From the NCBI RefSeq assembly GCF_013328205.1, contig NZ_JABULH010000001.1, positions 635,610-699,609 of the forward strand: a stretch of 64,000 nt of DNA, written 5' to 3'. Shown piece by piece: positions 1 to 6,138 of the stretch; within the stretch, counting starts at the first letter, position 1, and each line of letters starts with the position of its first letter. The notes under the pieces are model-generated. The model saw only the letters and a program-made list of their open reading frames with translations. It was not told where the DNA came from and did no database searches. This DNA comes from Sphingomonas hominis. GTDB taxonomy: Bacteria; Pseudomonadota; Alphaproteobacteria; Sphingomonadales; Sphingomonadaceae. Made by a program: the position numbers and the translations under genes.

Positions 1-489
1 CGCCTGTCGGATCGTGCTGTCGTCCACCATTGCTCCGACCGCCTCATCCGCGTTGGCGACAAGCTCTTCGCGGGTGACGGTAAGGTCGCGTGCCGAGACG
101 ACGACGTCCTGCAATCCTGCCACCAGCCGACGGCGGGCGGAGAGCGCGATGACCTGCTCGAAGTAAGCCTTGGTGCGATCGCGCGTGCCGGCGTTCAACG
201 ACGCAGCGGCAAGAACGCTTGAGAGCCGCGACCACTCGGCATCGGCCGCGAAGTGCGGGGCAAGCGTCACGCTATCGACCGCCGCGCCGCGTGCGGACTG
301 CTCCAGCATCTGCGCGTAGACCTGCCCGTACAGCGGCACCGAGAAGTCGTTTGGGCGGCAGCGGTCGGCGCAAAGGTCGATCATGCGGTTGTCGGCGATC
401 AGGTCACCGAGCAAACCAAGCTCCGCCTCGACGTTGCACAGGCTCGATGCCGGGGTCGCGGACGCGAGCTGATCGTCGAAGCCGCTCAC
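1..489 (-). CDS. DnaB-like replicative helicase, N-terminal part (cut by window edge)
   Basis: The frame opens at GTG 489 and stays open for 163 codons to the window edge. Near the start it reads CNVEAELGLLGDLIADNRMI, the signature of the DnaB N-terminal domain (compare RNVEAEAAMLGAMMIDNRLA in the chromosomal dnaB at 26.9 kb). The ATPase domain would lie outside the window. Its GTG overlaps the stop of the primase gene as GTGA, so the two are probably translationally coupled. The pair suggests that the element supplies its own helicase-primase. It is distinct from the chromosomal dnaB. Family assignment is firm; whether the full gene is intact cannot be seen. Confidence 0.82.
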   Translation of the reverse strand, partial: MSGFDDQLASATPASSLCNVEAELGLLGDLIADNRMIDLCADRCRPNDFSVPLYGQVYAQMLEQSARGAAVDSVTLAPHFAADAEWSRLSSVLAAASLNAGTRDRTKAYFEQVIALSARRRLVAGLQDVVVSARDLTVTREELVANADEAVGAMVDDSTIRQA

Positions 490-1478
490 GACCGGATACC
501 GCGTAGTTGGTCGTTCCAATCCTTGTAGCCGTCGGCCGGGTACATAATCCGCACGTCGAACCCGCGGGTGCGCAGGCCTTCCGCCGCCTTGTCAGCGGCT
601 GCGCGGCCGGGTTCGTCGTTCTGCGCGGCGATGACGATCGAGCGGATGCGGGCGGGGTACTGCGCCTCGATCATCAGCGCGGTGCCGAGACACGCCCACA
701 CCTCACGGCCGGGAAGCTCCTGCGCTAGCGATAGTGCATCCTCCGGTCCCTCGGTGACGATCACCTCATGCGGCGTGTCCTTGCTGCGGCAGGTGACGCG
801 GACAGCGCCGCCCTTGATGTGTCCGAGCGAGCGTTTCGGCTTGGCCATGTCGGCCTTCGCTGAACCGTCGGGTTGAATGAAGATGCGTTGCAGGCCCACC
901 GGGTAGGGCTGACCCTCGATCGCGACAGCGGCGAGCAGCGCGGGCACGTTGGGGCCGCACTCGCCCGTGTCGTCGTCGTACCAGGCTGGCGTCATGCCGA
1001 AGCGGAAGCTGGGCGGCAGCGGCATGGTGATGCCGCGCGAGCGGGCGTACGCCTCAGCAGGCGTCTCGTCGCACAGCGCTGCCGAATACCAGACAGCTTG
1101 TGCCCGCTGGATCGCGGCCTGCCGCTCGGCTTCTTCTTCCTGCGCGGCCTTCACGCGCTCGGCGGGATCGACCCACGGCAGGTTCGCACCGGCGAGCCAT
1201 TCGACAGCGCGGCGGAAATCGAGTCGTTCGGCGTGCATCACCAGCGAGACGATGTCGCCCGAGGCTCCGCAGCCGAAGCAATGATAGGTGCCCTTGGCGT
1301 CGTTCAGCCGCAGGGAAGGGGAGCGCTCCTGGTGAAATAGGCAGAGGGATACCTTCTCGCGTCCCGCCTTTGTCACCTTGGCGCGGCGCGCGACCACGTC
1401 GCTGATGTTGTGCTTGTCCTTGGCCTCGTCGACGATGCGGCGGAAGGCGGCAGCCTGCTCGTACGAATAGGCGTTCAT
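486..1478 (-). CDS. Phage-type DNA primase (CHC2 zinc finger plus Toprim)
   Basis: This 330-residue protein has a CHC2-type zinc finger (Cys46, His49, Cys67, Cys70) followed by a Toprim-like half with the acidic motif EGPEDALS and a later KDWND. It is about half the length of the chromosomal DnaG at 55.6-57.5 kb, as is usual for primases of phages and integrative elements. The expected DxD of Toprim reads AAQNDEPG, so the first Asp is Gln. ATG 1478 was chosen because it overlaps the upstream stop as ATGA; the longer open frame upstream is not protein-like. It probably primes replication of the element together with the DnaB-like helicase downstream. Confidence 0.85.
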   Translation of the reverse strand: MNAYSYEQAAAFRRIVDEAKDKHNISDVVARRAKVTKAGREKVSLCLFHQERSPSLRLNDAKGTYHCFGCGASGDIVSLVMHAERLDFRRAVEWLAGANLPWVDPAERVKAAQEEEAERQAAIQRAQAVWYSAALCDETPAEAYARSRGITMPLPPSFRFGMTPAWYDDDTGECGPNVPALLAAVAIEGQPYPVGLQRIFIQPDGSAKADMAKPKRSLGHIKGGAVRVTCRSKDTPHEVIVTEGPEDALSLAQELPGREVWACLGTALMIEAQYPARIRSIVIAAQNDEPGRAAADKAAEGLRTRGFDVRIMYPADGYKDWNDQLRGIRS

Positions 1479-1942
1479 GCCTGAGCCTTCCCGGCCGCGA
1501 TCATGTCGAGCCAGCGACCGGTCACGGTATGGACGCGGCGGATGAGCGCCTCTTGCGGTGACAGTTCCTCGTAGGTCGTGACCCCGTCGAACTCGGCAGC
1601 CATGATGGCGGGCAGCAGTTGCGCGATCGTCAGCGATGCGGGATCGTCGCCGGTGCAGACGCTGCCAGCATCGGCCCAGCGACCACCCACCAGCCCGAGC
1701 AGCGGGTCGGCGAAGCGACCGCCCCATTCACGGCAGCCGGCAAGGAAGGTCGGCATGTCGATCGGAGAGGCAGTGTTCGCGTACGCGGCTGCGCGATCCT
1801 CAGACTTGCCGAGCACGCGTCCCATGTCGCCCCACGTTGCGCCGTCCTCGGTCTTGATCGACGTGAGCGTGGCGTTCTGTGCCTCCACCGCGTTCGACGC
1901 GGAAAAGGTACGACGACGGGCGTGGATGTACGGCGCGTTCAT
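1475..1942 (-). CDS. Hypothetical element protein upstream of primase
   Basis: This 155-residue protein is not assigned to a named family. A segment around residues 33-50 (GATWGDMGRVLGKS, then EDRAAAYA) looks like a helix-turn-helix, and the C-terminal half is helical. A purine-rich AGGA lies 7 nt before ATG 1942. The stop overlaps the primase start as ATGA, making it the first gene of a three-gene leftward operon with primase and helicase. A role in replication initiation or DNA binding is inferred from position only. Confidence 0.7.
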   Translation of the reverse strand: MNAPYIHARRRTFSASNAVEAQNATLTSIKTEDGATWGDMGRVLGKSEDRAAAYANTASPIDMPTFLAGCREWGGRFADPLLGLVGGRWADAGSVCTGDDPASLTIAQLLPAIMAAEFDGVTTYEELSPQEALIRRVHTVTGRWLDMIAAGKAQA

Positions 1943-1995
1943 GCGGCAATCCTCAGACCATGGTGAAGGATAGAAAAGCGCGACGCGGTAACGTC

Positions 1996-2193
1996 ATGAC
2001 TACGGTCGCCCTGGCGAACCTCGTTGCAGTGCTCGTTGATACGATGCGGCAAGCAGACGTGCCGAACGACACGGTGCATCACTTCTTGTCCGAGCTGGAA
2101 CAGCTGAACAAAGAGACGCTGTACGGAGGCGCCGCCGAGTTCATGTCGTTTCTGACAGGCGTGCTGCGCGGGGCGGTGGCGTCAAATGACTAG
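1996..2193 (+). CDS. Small hypothetical protein, divergent from the primase operon
   Basis: The 65-residue product (starting MTTVALANLV) is predicted to be mostly helical and acidic; no family is recognised. It runs against the leftward replication operon and converges with the Cro-like gene. The start is uncertain: ATG 1960 would add 12 residues, and neither start has a good ribosome binding site. A short AT-rich inverted repeat (2185-2200) spans its stop codon. It is kept because coding bias is maintained and no other gene occupies the interval. Confidence 0.5.
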   Translation: MTTVALANLVAVLVDTMRQADVPNDTVHHFLSELEQLNKETLYGGAAEFMSFLTGVLRGAVASND

Positions 2194-2235
2194 TGTCATT
2201 GACGATTGTAAAATCCCGGGAGGGCGGCTGGATTG

Positions 2236-2451
2236 TCATCCGACAAACTCCGCGCCGATAACTGGTAGAAAGAAGTCATTTGGAGTTACGGCACCAGCGG
2301 TGGCTTCAACAATGCGCCCCATCATTACGGCGTTCGGACGCTGATACCCTTTCGAGTAGCGCTGTACGGTCCGCGCGTGCTTGCTGCCGATACGGCGAGC
2401 GAAATCGGCGTAAGACAGCCGGTTCAAGGCAAGATATAGGCGTAGCTGCAT
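2236..2451 (-). CDS. Cro-like helix-turn-helix regulator
   Basis: This 71-residue protein has a single XRE/Cro-type helix-turn-helix (YADFARRIGSKHARTVQRYS, about residues 14-33) and little else, as in phage Cro proteins and short antirepressors. It is divergent from the CI-like gene at 2499. Its ATG (2451-2449) lies inside operator O0 and has no Shine-Dalgarno sequence. The predicted promoter places the transcript start within a few bases of the ATG, so the mRNA may be leaderless. It probably competes with the CI-like repressor for the shared operators. Confidence 0.8.
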   Translation of the reverse strand: MQLRLYLALNRLSYADFARRIGSKHARTVQRYSKGYQRPNAVMMGRIVEATAGAVTPNDFFLPVIGAEFVG

Positions 2452-2461
2452 CGGCTACGAT
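2433..2461 (+). promoter_or_regulatory. Predicted weak promoter of the CI-like gene
   Basis: The -10 is TACGAT (2456-2461), with a poor -35 GATATA (2433-2438) 17 bp away. Operator O0 fills the spacer with the same offsets as at the two stronger promoters. A transcript would start near 2468 and carry an AAGGAG 7 nt before GTG 2499. The weak -35 suggests that the promoter needs help or is kept low. Confidence 0.35.
2441..2459. promoter_or_regulatory. Operator O0 (19-bp palindrome)
   Basis: CGTAGCTGCATCGGCTACG has 7-bp arms with one mismatch around a 5-bp centre. It matches the consensus TGTAGCS-N5-SGCTACA seen at three other sites here. It overlaps the Cro-like start codon and lies one base from O1, placing the centres 20 bp apart, about two helical turns, so cooperative binding is possible. 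Confidence 0.65.
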
Positions 2462-2487
2462 GTAGCGAATTCGGCTACACCGCGCAA
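2459..2487 (-). promoter_or_regulatory. Predicted promoter of the Cro-like gene
   Basis: On the minus strand, -35 TTGCGC (2487-2482) and -10 TACATC (2464-2459) are separated by 17 bp. Operator O1 sits in the spacer, 2 bp after the -35 and overlapping the -10 by 4 bp. The expected transcript start is near 2452, next to the ATG at 2451. Confidence 0.5.
2461..2479. promoter_or_regulatory. Operator O1 (19-bp palindrome)
   Basis: TGTAGCGAATTCGGCTACA has arms TGTAGC/GCTACA that are perfectly complementary. It lies within the spacer of the predicted Cro-gene promoter, so a bound repressor would block RNA polymerase there. Confidence 0.7.
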
Positions 2488-2498
2488 GGAGATTGAGT

Positions 2499-3116
2499 GT
2501 GGACGATAATGAGCCTGCCACAGTCAGTGTAGGGGCGCGACTGCGACAGCTTAGAGAAACTCAGGGCTTGTCCATGCGCGACCTGGCTGAAAAACTAGGT
2601 GATGGGACGCATTTCACCACAATTGGTAAAATCGAAACCGGCAAGGTGCGGCTTACTGCTGAGCGGATTGAGAGGATCGCCGAGGCGCTGGGAACGACCT
2701 TTGCAGAAATAGCTAATCCTAACTTCGCTTTGTCACAGATGCGGCCAGTCGCAGTTGTCAAGCCCGGCCCTTGGATGGGCTCGTCAGATATAAGCAGTGC
2801 CACCAAAATAGGCTGGGTTGTGTCGCCGAGAGGCGGAATCAATAGTGTCGCGTTCTACACCATCGAATTCATCCAAAATGTGGGACGGAAGGTAGACGGC
2901 TTTACAGTCGTCGACACCGACGACCGCGAGTTAGAGGACGGCGGTGTCTACATGCTGGATACTGGTGAGCAGAACACGCTGCGCTTGGGTGTATATAGGA
3001 GCGAGCCTCCCCGCTTCGAGAGTTACATCGGGGTTGGTGGGCAAACGATACTGAGAGTCGGGGTTACGCCTTTCACCACGATCGGACGCGCAGTCTTCGA
3101 AGGAAGAAACCTGTAG
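2499..3116 (+). CDS. CI-like repressor with degenerate S24-type C-terminus
   Basis: The 205-residue protein has an N-terminal XRE helix-turn-helix (about residues 14-60, with LSMRDLAEKLGDG and TTIGKIETGKVRLT). Its C-terminal domain resembles the LexA/CI fold around VVDTDDRELEDGGVYML, but no GDSMEP serine motif is visible, so autocleavage is doubtful. GTG 2499 is preferred over TTG 2493 because AAGGAG at 2486-2491 is then spaced by 7 nt. The stop codon lies inside operator O2. Codon use is more AT-rich than in flanking genes, in line with transfer. It probably keeps the element quiescent by binding the 19-bp operators. Confidence 0.82.
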   Translation: MDDNEPATVSVGARLRQLRETQGLSMRDLAEKLGDGTHFTTIGKIETGKVRLTAERIERIAEALGTTFAEIANPNFALSQMRPVAVVKPGPWMGSSDISSATKIGWVVSPRGGINSVAFYTIEFIQNVGRKVDGFTVVDTDDRELEDGGVYMLDTGEQNTLRLGVYRSEPPRFESYIGVGGQTILRVGVTPFTTIGRAVFEGRNL

Positions 3117-3130
3117 CGGAAAACGCTACA
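3112..3130. promoter_or_regulatory. Operator O2 (19-bp palindrome)
   Basis: TGTAGCGGAAAACGCTACA has perfect 7-bp arms around GAAAA. It contains the stop codon of the CI-like gene and lies just upstream of the -35 of the next promoter, where a bound protein could repress or activate. Distance to O1 is about 650 bp, so looping is possible. Confidence 0.72.
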
Positions 3131-3135
3131 ATGGC

Positions 3136-3164
3136 TTGTCAGCCGTAGCCGATACGGCTACAGG
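3136..3164 (+). promoter_or_regulatory. Predicted promoter for the 3274-4987 gene group
   Basis: -35 TTGTCA (3136-3141) and -10 TACAGG (3159-3164) have a 17-bp spacer. Operator O3 starts 2 bp after the -35 and overlaps the -10 by 4 bp, the same geometry as at the Cro-gene promoter. The leader to ATG 3274 would be about 100 nt. Confidence 0.5.
3144..3162. promoter_or_regulatory. Operator O3 (19-bp palindrome)
   Basis: CGTAGCCGATACGGCTACA has six perfectly paired bases in each arm (GTAGCC/GGCTAC) around GATAC. It lies in the spacer of the promoter above, so the CI-like protein probably controls the downstream genes as well as its own region. Confidence 0.7.
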
Positions 3165-3273
3165 GTCTCATCATCTGATCGCCCTTGGGCCGAAGACGGT
3201 GATCGCAGGCTCGTAACGCACGCACTCCTCGGATGCCTCTGCCGCACTCCTGCGTCCTCGCAGGAGATGCACG

Positions 3274-4497
3274 ATGGCAACCCAGCTCAAGCCTTCCGAC
3301 TTCACCTATGCCGCACCGACGCCGCGGCCGAACATTCGTGTCGTGTTCAACGCTGGTCCGGCAGCGCTCGCCGTTCGCGAGCAGGCTGACCAGCTACCCG
3401 CTGACATCCGCGACGCAACGCTCGACGAGATCACCAGCGATCCTGTCGCCGAGTGGGACGCAGCGTGCGCGAAGATGGAAGAGGCGATCAGCGCCCGTGA
3501 CACGTACTTCAACAAGACCATGCAGCCCGCGAACGAGCTGTATAAACAGGCGCGCGACGCTGGGCTCGATATCGCGGGGGTTCTCGCATACGTGAGCCGC
3601 TGCGAGGACGAGTACGGAGTCCTGGTCCGTGCCGTCGACCTCGCCATCGAGAGCGTGGTCCTGATCCCGGCACCCGACGCCTCGGGGCTTGCTTACAAGA
3701 TCAAGGCGTTCGTCGGGCAGGAGTGCCATGTCTGCGAAGGCTACGAGACGTCGTTCGAGGCGCTGGTGGCGGATGCAACCGCGCTCACCGCATCGCCGGT
3801 CAGTCCGTTCATGCGCGGTCCGATGATCGCGTGGGAGAAAGGGTACGCCTCCTTCACGGAGGCGCGGCGTGAGCGGCTTAGCTACGAACGCGCCTACTAC
3901 AATCCGGCTGGCACGAGCGTCTCGACTGAGATGCAGGACCACTACGACGAGCTTGTCGTCCAGGAAGGTGAAGCTCTCGACCTGCTGCTGAAGCTCACCG
4001 CGCCAAGCGAGAACGAACTGGCTATAAAGCTCAAGCTAATCGCCGCCGGCGAGGAGTGGCGGTTGGTGCAGGATCGCACGATCACGGCAAAGATTGCCGC
4101 AGATGCTCGCCGCTTTGGTCGCCATGGTGCGTACCTTCAGAGCGATGCTGAACTGCTCGTCGCATTTGCGGCCTGTCGTGCGGAGATGGTGTCGTACCAG
4201 GAAAGCGGTCCGCAGACGCGCGAAGAGGATGATGCAGCTGACGAGCGAGTGTTGAAGCACGAGGCTGTCATCCACGCCTCGCAGGCAAGTACGCTGGAGG
4301 GCGTCATCGCCAAGCTGCGCCTCAGCTTTCAGCACACTGTCGGAGAAGCGTGGAGTGATCGCGCTGTTGCCGATCCCGCAGAGGCCGAGTTCCGTGCCGG
4401 GCTGGCTGGAGCGGGAGCCTTCCACCAGCTGTTGTGGAGCAGCGTAGAAGACCTTGCCCGCATCGCTGGTGTGAACCTGTCGGAGCAGGGCGCGTGA
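3274..4497 (+). CDS. 407-residue hypothetical protein with a threefold internal repeat
   Basis: ATG 3274 is preceded by AGGAG at a 7-nt spacing. The protein is acidic and mainly helical with no signal peptide or membrane segment. Three copies of a motif can be aligned by eye: SVVLIPAPDASGLAYKIKAF, LLLKLTAPSENELAIKLKLI and AVIHASQASTLEGVIAKLRL (about residues 125, 230 and 340). Each follows an acidic helix and fits hxxxxxAxxxxxLxxKl. Similar Ala-Pro-Thr/Ser and Lys-Leu motifs occur in uncharacterised alphaproteobacterial proteins. The stop overlaps the next gene as GTGA. No function can be assigned. Confidence 0.75.
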   Translation: MATQLKPSDFTYAAPTPRPNIRVVFNAGPAALAVREQADQLPADIRDATLDEITSDPVAEWDAACAKMEEAISARDTYFNKTMQPANELYKQARDAGLDIAGVLAYVSRCEDEYGVLVRAVDLAIESVVLIPAPDASGLAYKIKAFVGQECHVCEGYETSFEALVADATALTASPVSPFMRGPMIAWEKGYASFTEARRERLSYERAYYNPAGTSVSTEMQDHYDELVVQEGEALDLLLKLTAPSENELAIKLKLIAAGEEWRLVQDRTITAKIAADARRFGRHGAYLQSDAELLVAFAACRAEMVSYQESGPQTREEDDAADERVLKHEAVIHASQASTLEGVIAKLRLSFQHTVGEAWSDRAVADPAEAEFRAGLAGAGAFHQLLWSSVEDLARIAGVNLSEQGA

Positions 4498-4733
4498 GCT
4501 GCCGCGCCTGCACCCACTGGGACCGCTACAAGGGCGATACGGCAGAGCTCGGTGACTGCCGCCGCTACCCGCCGCGGATCAACGATCAGCTCCTCGCCCG
4601 CGTATTGCCAGGCCTGAGCACGCCGCTGTCAGATCATGATGAGATCGAGCGCGATCTCTACGTCGCCAGTGCTTTCCCGATCACGCACCAGGATAGCGGC
4701 TGCGGCGAGTTCTACAGCGAGGTGCCGCTATGA
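4494..4733 (+). CDS. Small cysteine-motif protein (CxxC)
   Basis: The 79-residue product starts at GTG 4494, overlapping the previous stop as GTGA; the longer frame from 4434 lies inside the upstream gene. It begins SCRACTHWDRY and has further cysteines at GDCRRYPP and GCGEFYS, giving a C-x2-C...C...C pattern of a possible small zinc-binding fold. The paralogous-looking next gene begins NCGSCRFWTR. Such paired CxxC proteins are common in phage accessory regions; their role is unknown. Confidence 0.68.
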   Translation: MSCRACTHWDRYKGDTAELGDCRRYPPRINDQLLARVLPGLSTPLSDHDEIERDLYVASAFPITHQDSGCGEFYSEVPL

Positions 4734-4987
4734 TGAACTGCGGCTCGTGCCGGTTCTGGACCCGCTCAGGCCCACGGCTGGCGAACGCCACACGCGATCC
4801 ACGCGCCAGCGCTGACGTCGGCACGTGTCAGGTTCACGGCCCTACGGTGGTGATTTGTGCGGGTCTGGCCACGTCCGAGTTCCCGCAGACGCACGAGAGT
4901 CGGTTCTGTGGCGATTGGAAGGGCAGGGAAGGCGGCGGAGACGATGGCGAACGTGTGTTGCCGTTTCCCGCCCGCAGAGCGGCGTAG
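4730..4987 (+). CDS. Small cysteine-motif protein (CxxC), second of a pair
   Basis: This 85-residue protein starts at ATG 4730 in an ATGA overlap with the previous stop. CGSCRFW at the N-terminus, GTCQVHGP in the middle and RFCGDWK near the end repeat the cysteine layout of the preceding gene, suggesting a duplicated small metal-binding protein. The last 20 residues are Gly/Arg-rich and less conserved in appearance. It is the last gene of the group that starts at 3274; function unknown. Confidence 0.66.
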   Translation: MMNCGSCRFWTRSGPRLANATRDPRASADVGTCQVHGPTVVICAGLATSEFPQTHESRFCGDWKGREGGGDDGERVLPFPARRAA

Positions 4988-5081
4988 CGCTGTGGTGACC
5001 TGCTACGCTCCCGCTCGCAATTCTACCCGTAAGCACGAAGAGGGCGACCAAACCCAGCTGAGTTCGGTCGCCTCCGATGCG

Positions 5082-5441
5082 TCAGCGGTAGCGCCGGCCA
5101 TAGTAGCCGCGCGGTCCGCGGTAGTTGCGATAGTTCCGGTACCCACGGTTGCTGCGATATCCGCGATAGCCGCGGTACCCACGATAGTTGCGGTACCCGC
5201 GGTAGCCACGATACCCACGGTTCCGGTAACCACCGCGGTACCCGCGATAGCCCCGCCCACGATACCCGCGGAAACCGCGACGGGGCGCGTAGTAGCGACC
5301 TCGATTGTACCCGCGGCCACGCGAGTAGCCGCGATCATAGCGGTAGGATTGGGCCGAAGCCTCAGTCGGCGCGACGCTGGCGGTGAACCCTGTCAGCACC
5401 ATCGCCAGGGCGGCAAAGATGCCCATCAATCTGTTACGCAT
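5082..5441 (-). CDS. Secreted Gly-Tyr-Arg repeat protein
   Basis: This 119-residue protein has a typical signal peptide (MRNRLMGIFAALAMVLTGF, likely cleavage after ASA near residue 31). The mature part is built almost only of Tyr, Arg, Gly and Asn, in tandem GYR, GYRGYR and NYR units. ATG 5441 has GGGAGA upstream; the longer frame is not convincing. It is strongly basic and low in complexity, so it may bind nucleic acid, polysaccharide or the cell surface; no function is known. It lies opposite in strand to all nearby element genes, as expected for a moron-type cargo gene with its own promoter. Confidence 0.75.
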   Translation of the reverse strand: MRNRLMGIFAALAMVLTGFTASVAPTEASAQSYRYDRGYSRGRGYNRGRYYAPRRGFRGYRGRGYRGYRGGYRNRGYRGYRGYRNYRGYRGYRGYRSNRGYRNYRNYRGPRGYYGRRYR

Positions 5442-5479
5442 ACACTCATCTCCCGGCACCTTACGCGCCTCATGAAGAG

Positions 5480-5505
5480 AACCGCACCGCTCCCGCCATC
5501 GTTCC
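5480..5505 (-). promoter_or_regulatory. Candidate EcfG-type (general stress) promoter
   Basis: On the minus strand GGAAC (5505-5501) is followed after 17 nt by GGTT (5483-5480). The alphaproteobacterial EcfG consensus is GGAAC-N16/17-CGTT, so there is one mismatch in the -10. It lies about 40 bp before the start of the Gly-Tyr-Arg repeat gene. Confidence 0.35.
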
Positions 5506-5521
5506 AACCGAGTTCGTCGCT

Positions 5522-5902
5522 ATGACCCCACTGCCGCCAGCCTTCATCTGCCAAGTCGTGAAGGTACACGACGGTGACGGGCCGCTCTGGTGCCGCAACG
5601 GCAAGAAGGTCCGCGTCGCCGGCATCCAAGCACCTGACTTCGAGAGCGCGCAGCCGTGCCGCACCAAACGAGCAAACTACGTCTGTGACGACCGGGCGGC
5701 TCGTGCCAGCAAGCGTATCGCTGGGCAACTTACACTTCGCAAGCGCCTGACCTGTCTGTCGGTCGACCAATCCTACGGCCGTATCGTCGCGCGTTGCATG
5801 CTCCCGGATGGACGATCGCTGTCGTGCGCGATGATCGCCGTCGGGGCGGCAACGCGGTGGGACAGCTACTGGCGTCGCTACAAGATGGGGGAGTGCCGCT
5901 GA
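5522..5902 (+). CDS. Thermonuclease-like (SNase family) protein
   Basis: The 126-residue protein shows the staphylococcal nuclease layout: VHDGDGPLWC (metal-binding DGD), KVRVAGIQAPD, and SYGRIVARC with the conserved Arg. In the usual RLxGIDxPE motif the Asp is Gln and the Glu is Asp, so metal binding and catalysis may be weakened. No clear signal peptide precedes the domain. The stop and the next start share TGATG. It sits in the int/xis cluster of the element. Family assignment is good; activity is uncertain. Confidence 0.75.
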   Translation: MTPLPPAFICQVVKVHDGDGPLWCRNGKKVRVAGIQAPDFESAQPCRTKRANYVCDDRAARASKRIAGQLTLRKRLTCLSVDQSYGRIVARCMLPDGRSLSCAMIAVGAATRWDSYWRRYKMGECR

Positions 5903-6138
5903 TGGGCATGGTGCTTCACCAGTTTCCCGATTGGCCCGCGGGCATGAACAGGGAGATGGCGCTCGCCTACACTGGCGTCGCCGAGACGCAGCTTCGCGCC
6001 TGGGAGAAGGCGGGCAAGGTCAGCTTCCGCGCGCGTGGTCCGAACGGCGCGTCACTGGCGCTGCGCGTTGAGCTCGATGTCGCACTCGCCGAGCTGTTCG
6101 CATCGAGCGCGAACGATGAGGATTTCGACTTTGGCTAG
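5902..6138 (+). CDS. Probable excisionase / small DNA-binding protein
   Basis: The 78-residue product starts at ATG 5902 overlapping the nuclease stop. The core MNREMALAYTGVAETQLRAW then KAGKVSFRARGPNG resembles the winged helix-turn-helix of MerR/excisionase proteins: helix, turn, recognition helix, then a basic wing. It overlaps the integrase start by 23 nt. Position directly before the integrase supports a role as recombination directionality factor. An internal ATG at 5944 could be the true start. Confidence 0.65.
   Translation: MGMVLHQFPDWPAGMNREMALAYTGVAETQLRAWEKAGKVSFRARGPNGASLALRVELDVALAELFASSANDEDFDFG

Noticed and set aside
2185-2200. AATGAC-TAGT-GTCATT inverted repeat as terminator or operator
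   Set aside because: Only 6 bp of AT-rich stem, no U-tract, and unrelated to the 19-bp operator set.
5096-5330. Regular DNA repeats resembling a repeat array
   Set aside because: They are codon repeats of the Gly-Tyr-Arg protein with no constant spacer, so not CRISPR.
4857-5525. 222-codon plus-strand frame over the Gly-Tyr-Arg gene
   Set aside because: Ala/Val/Thr repeats are the shadow of the repeat codons on the other strand.
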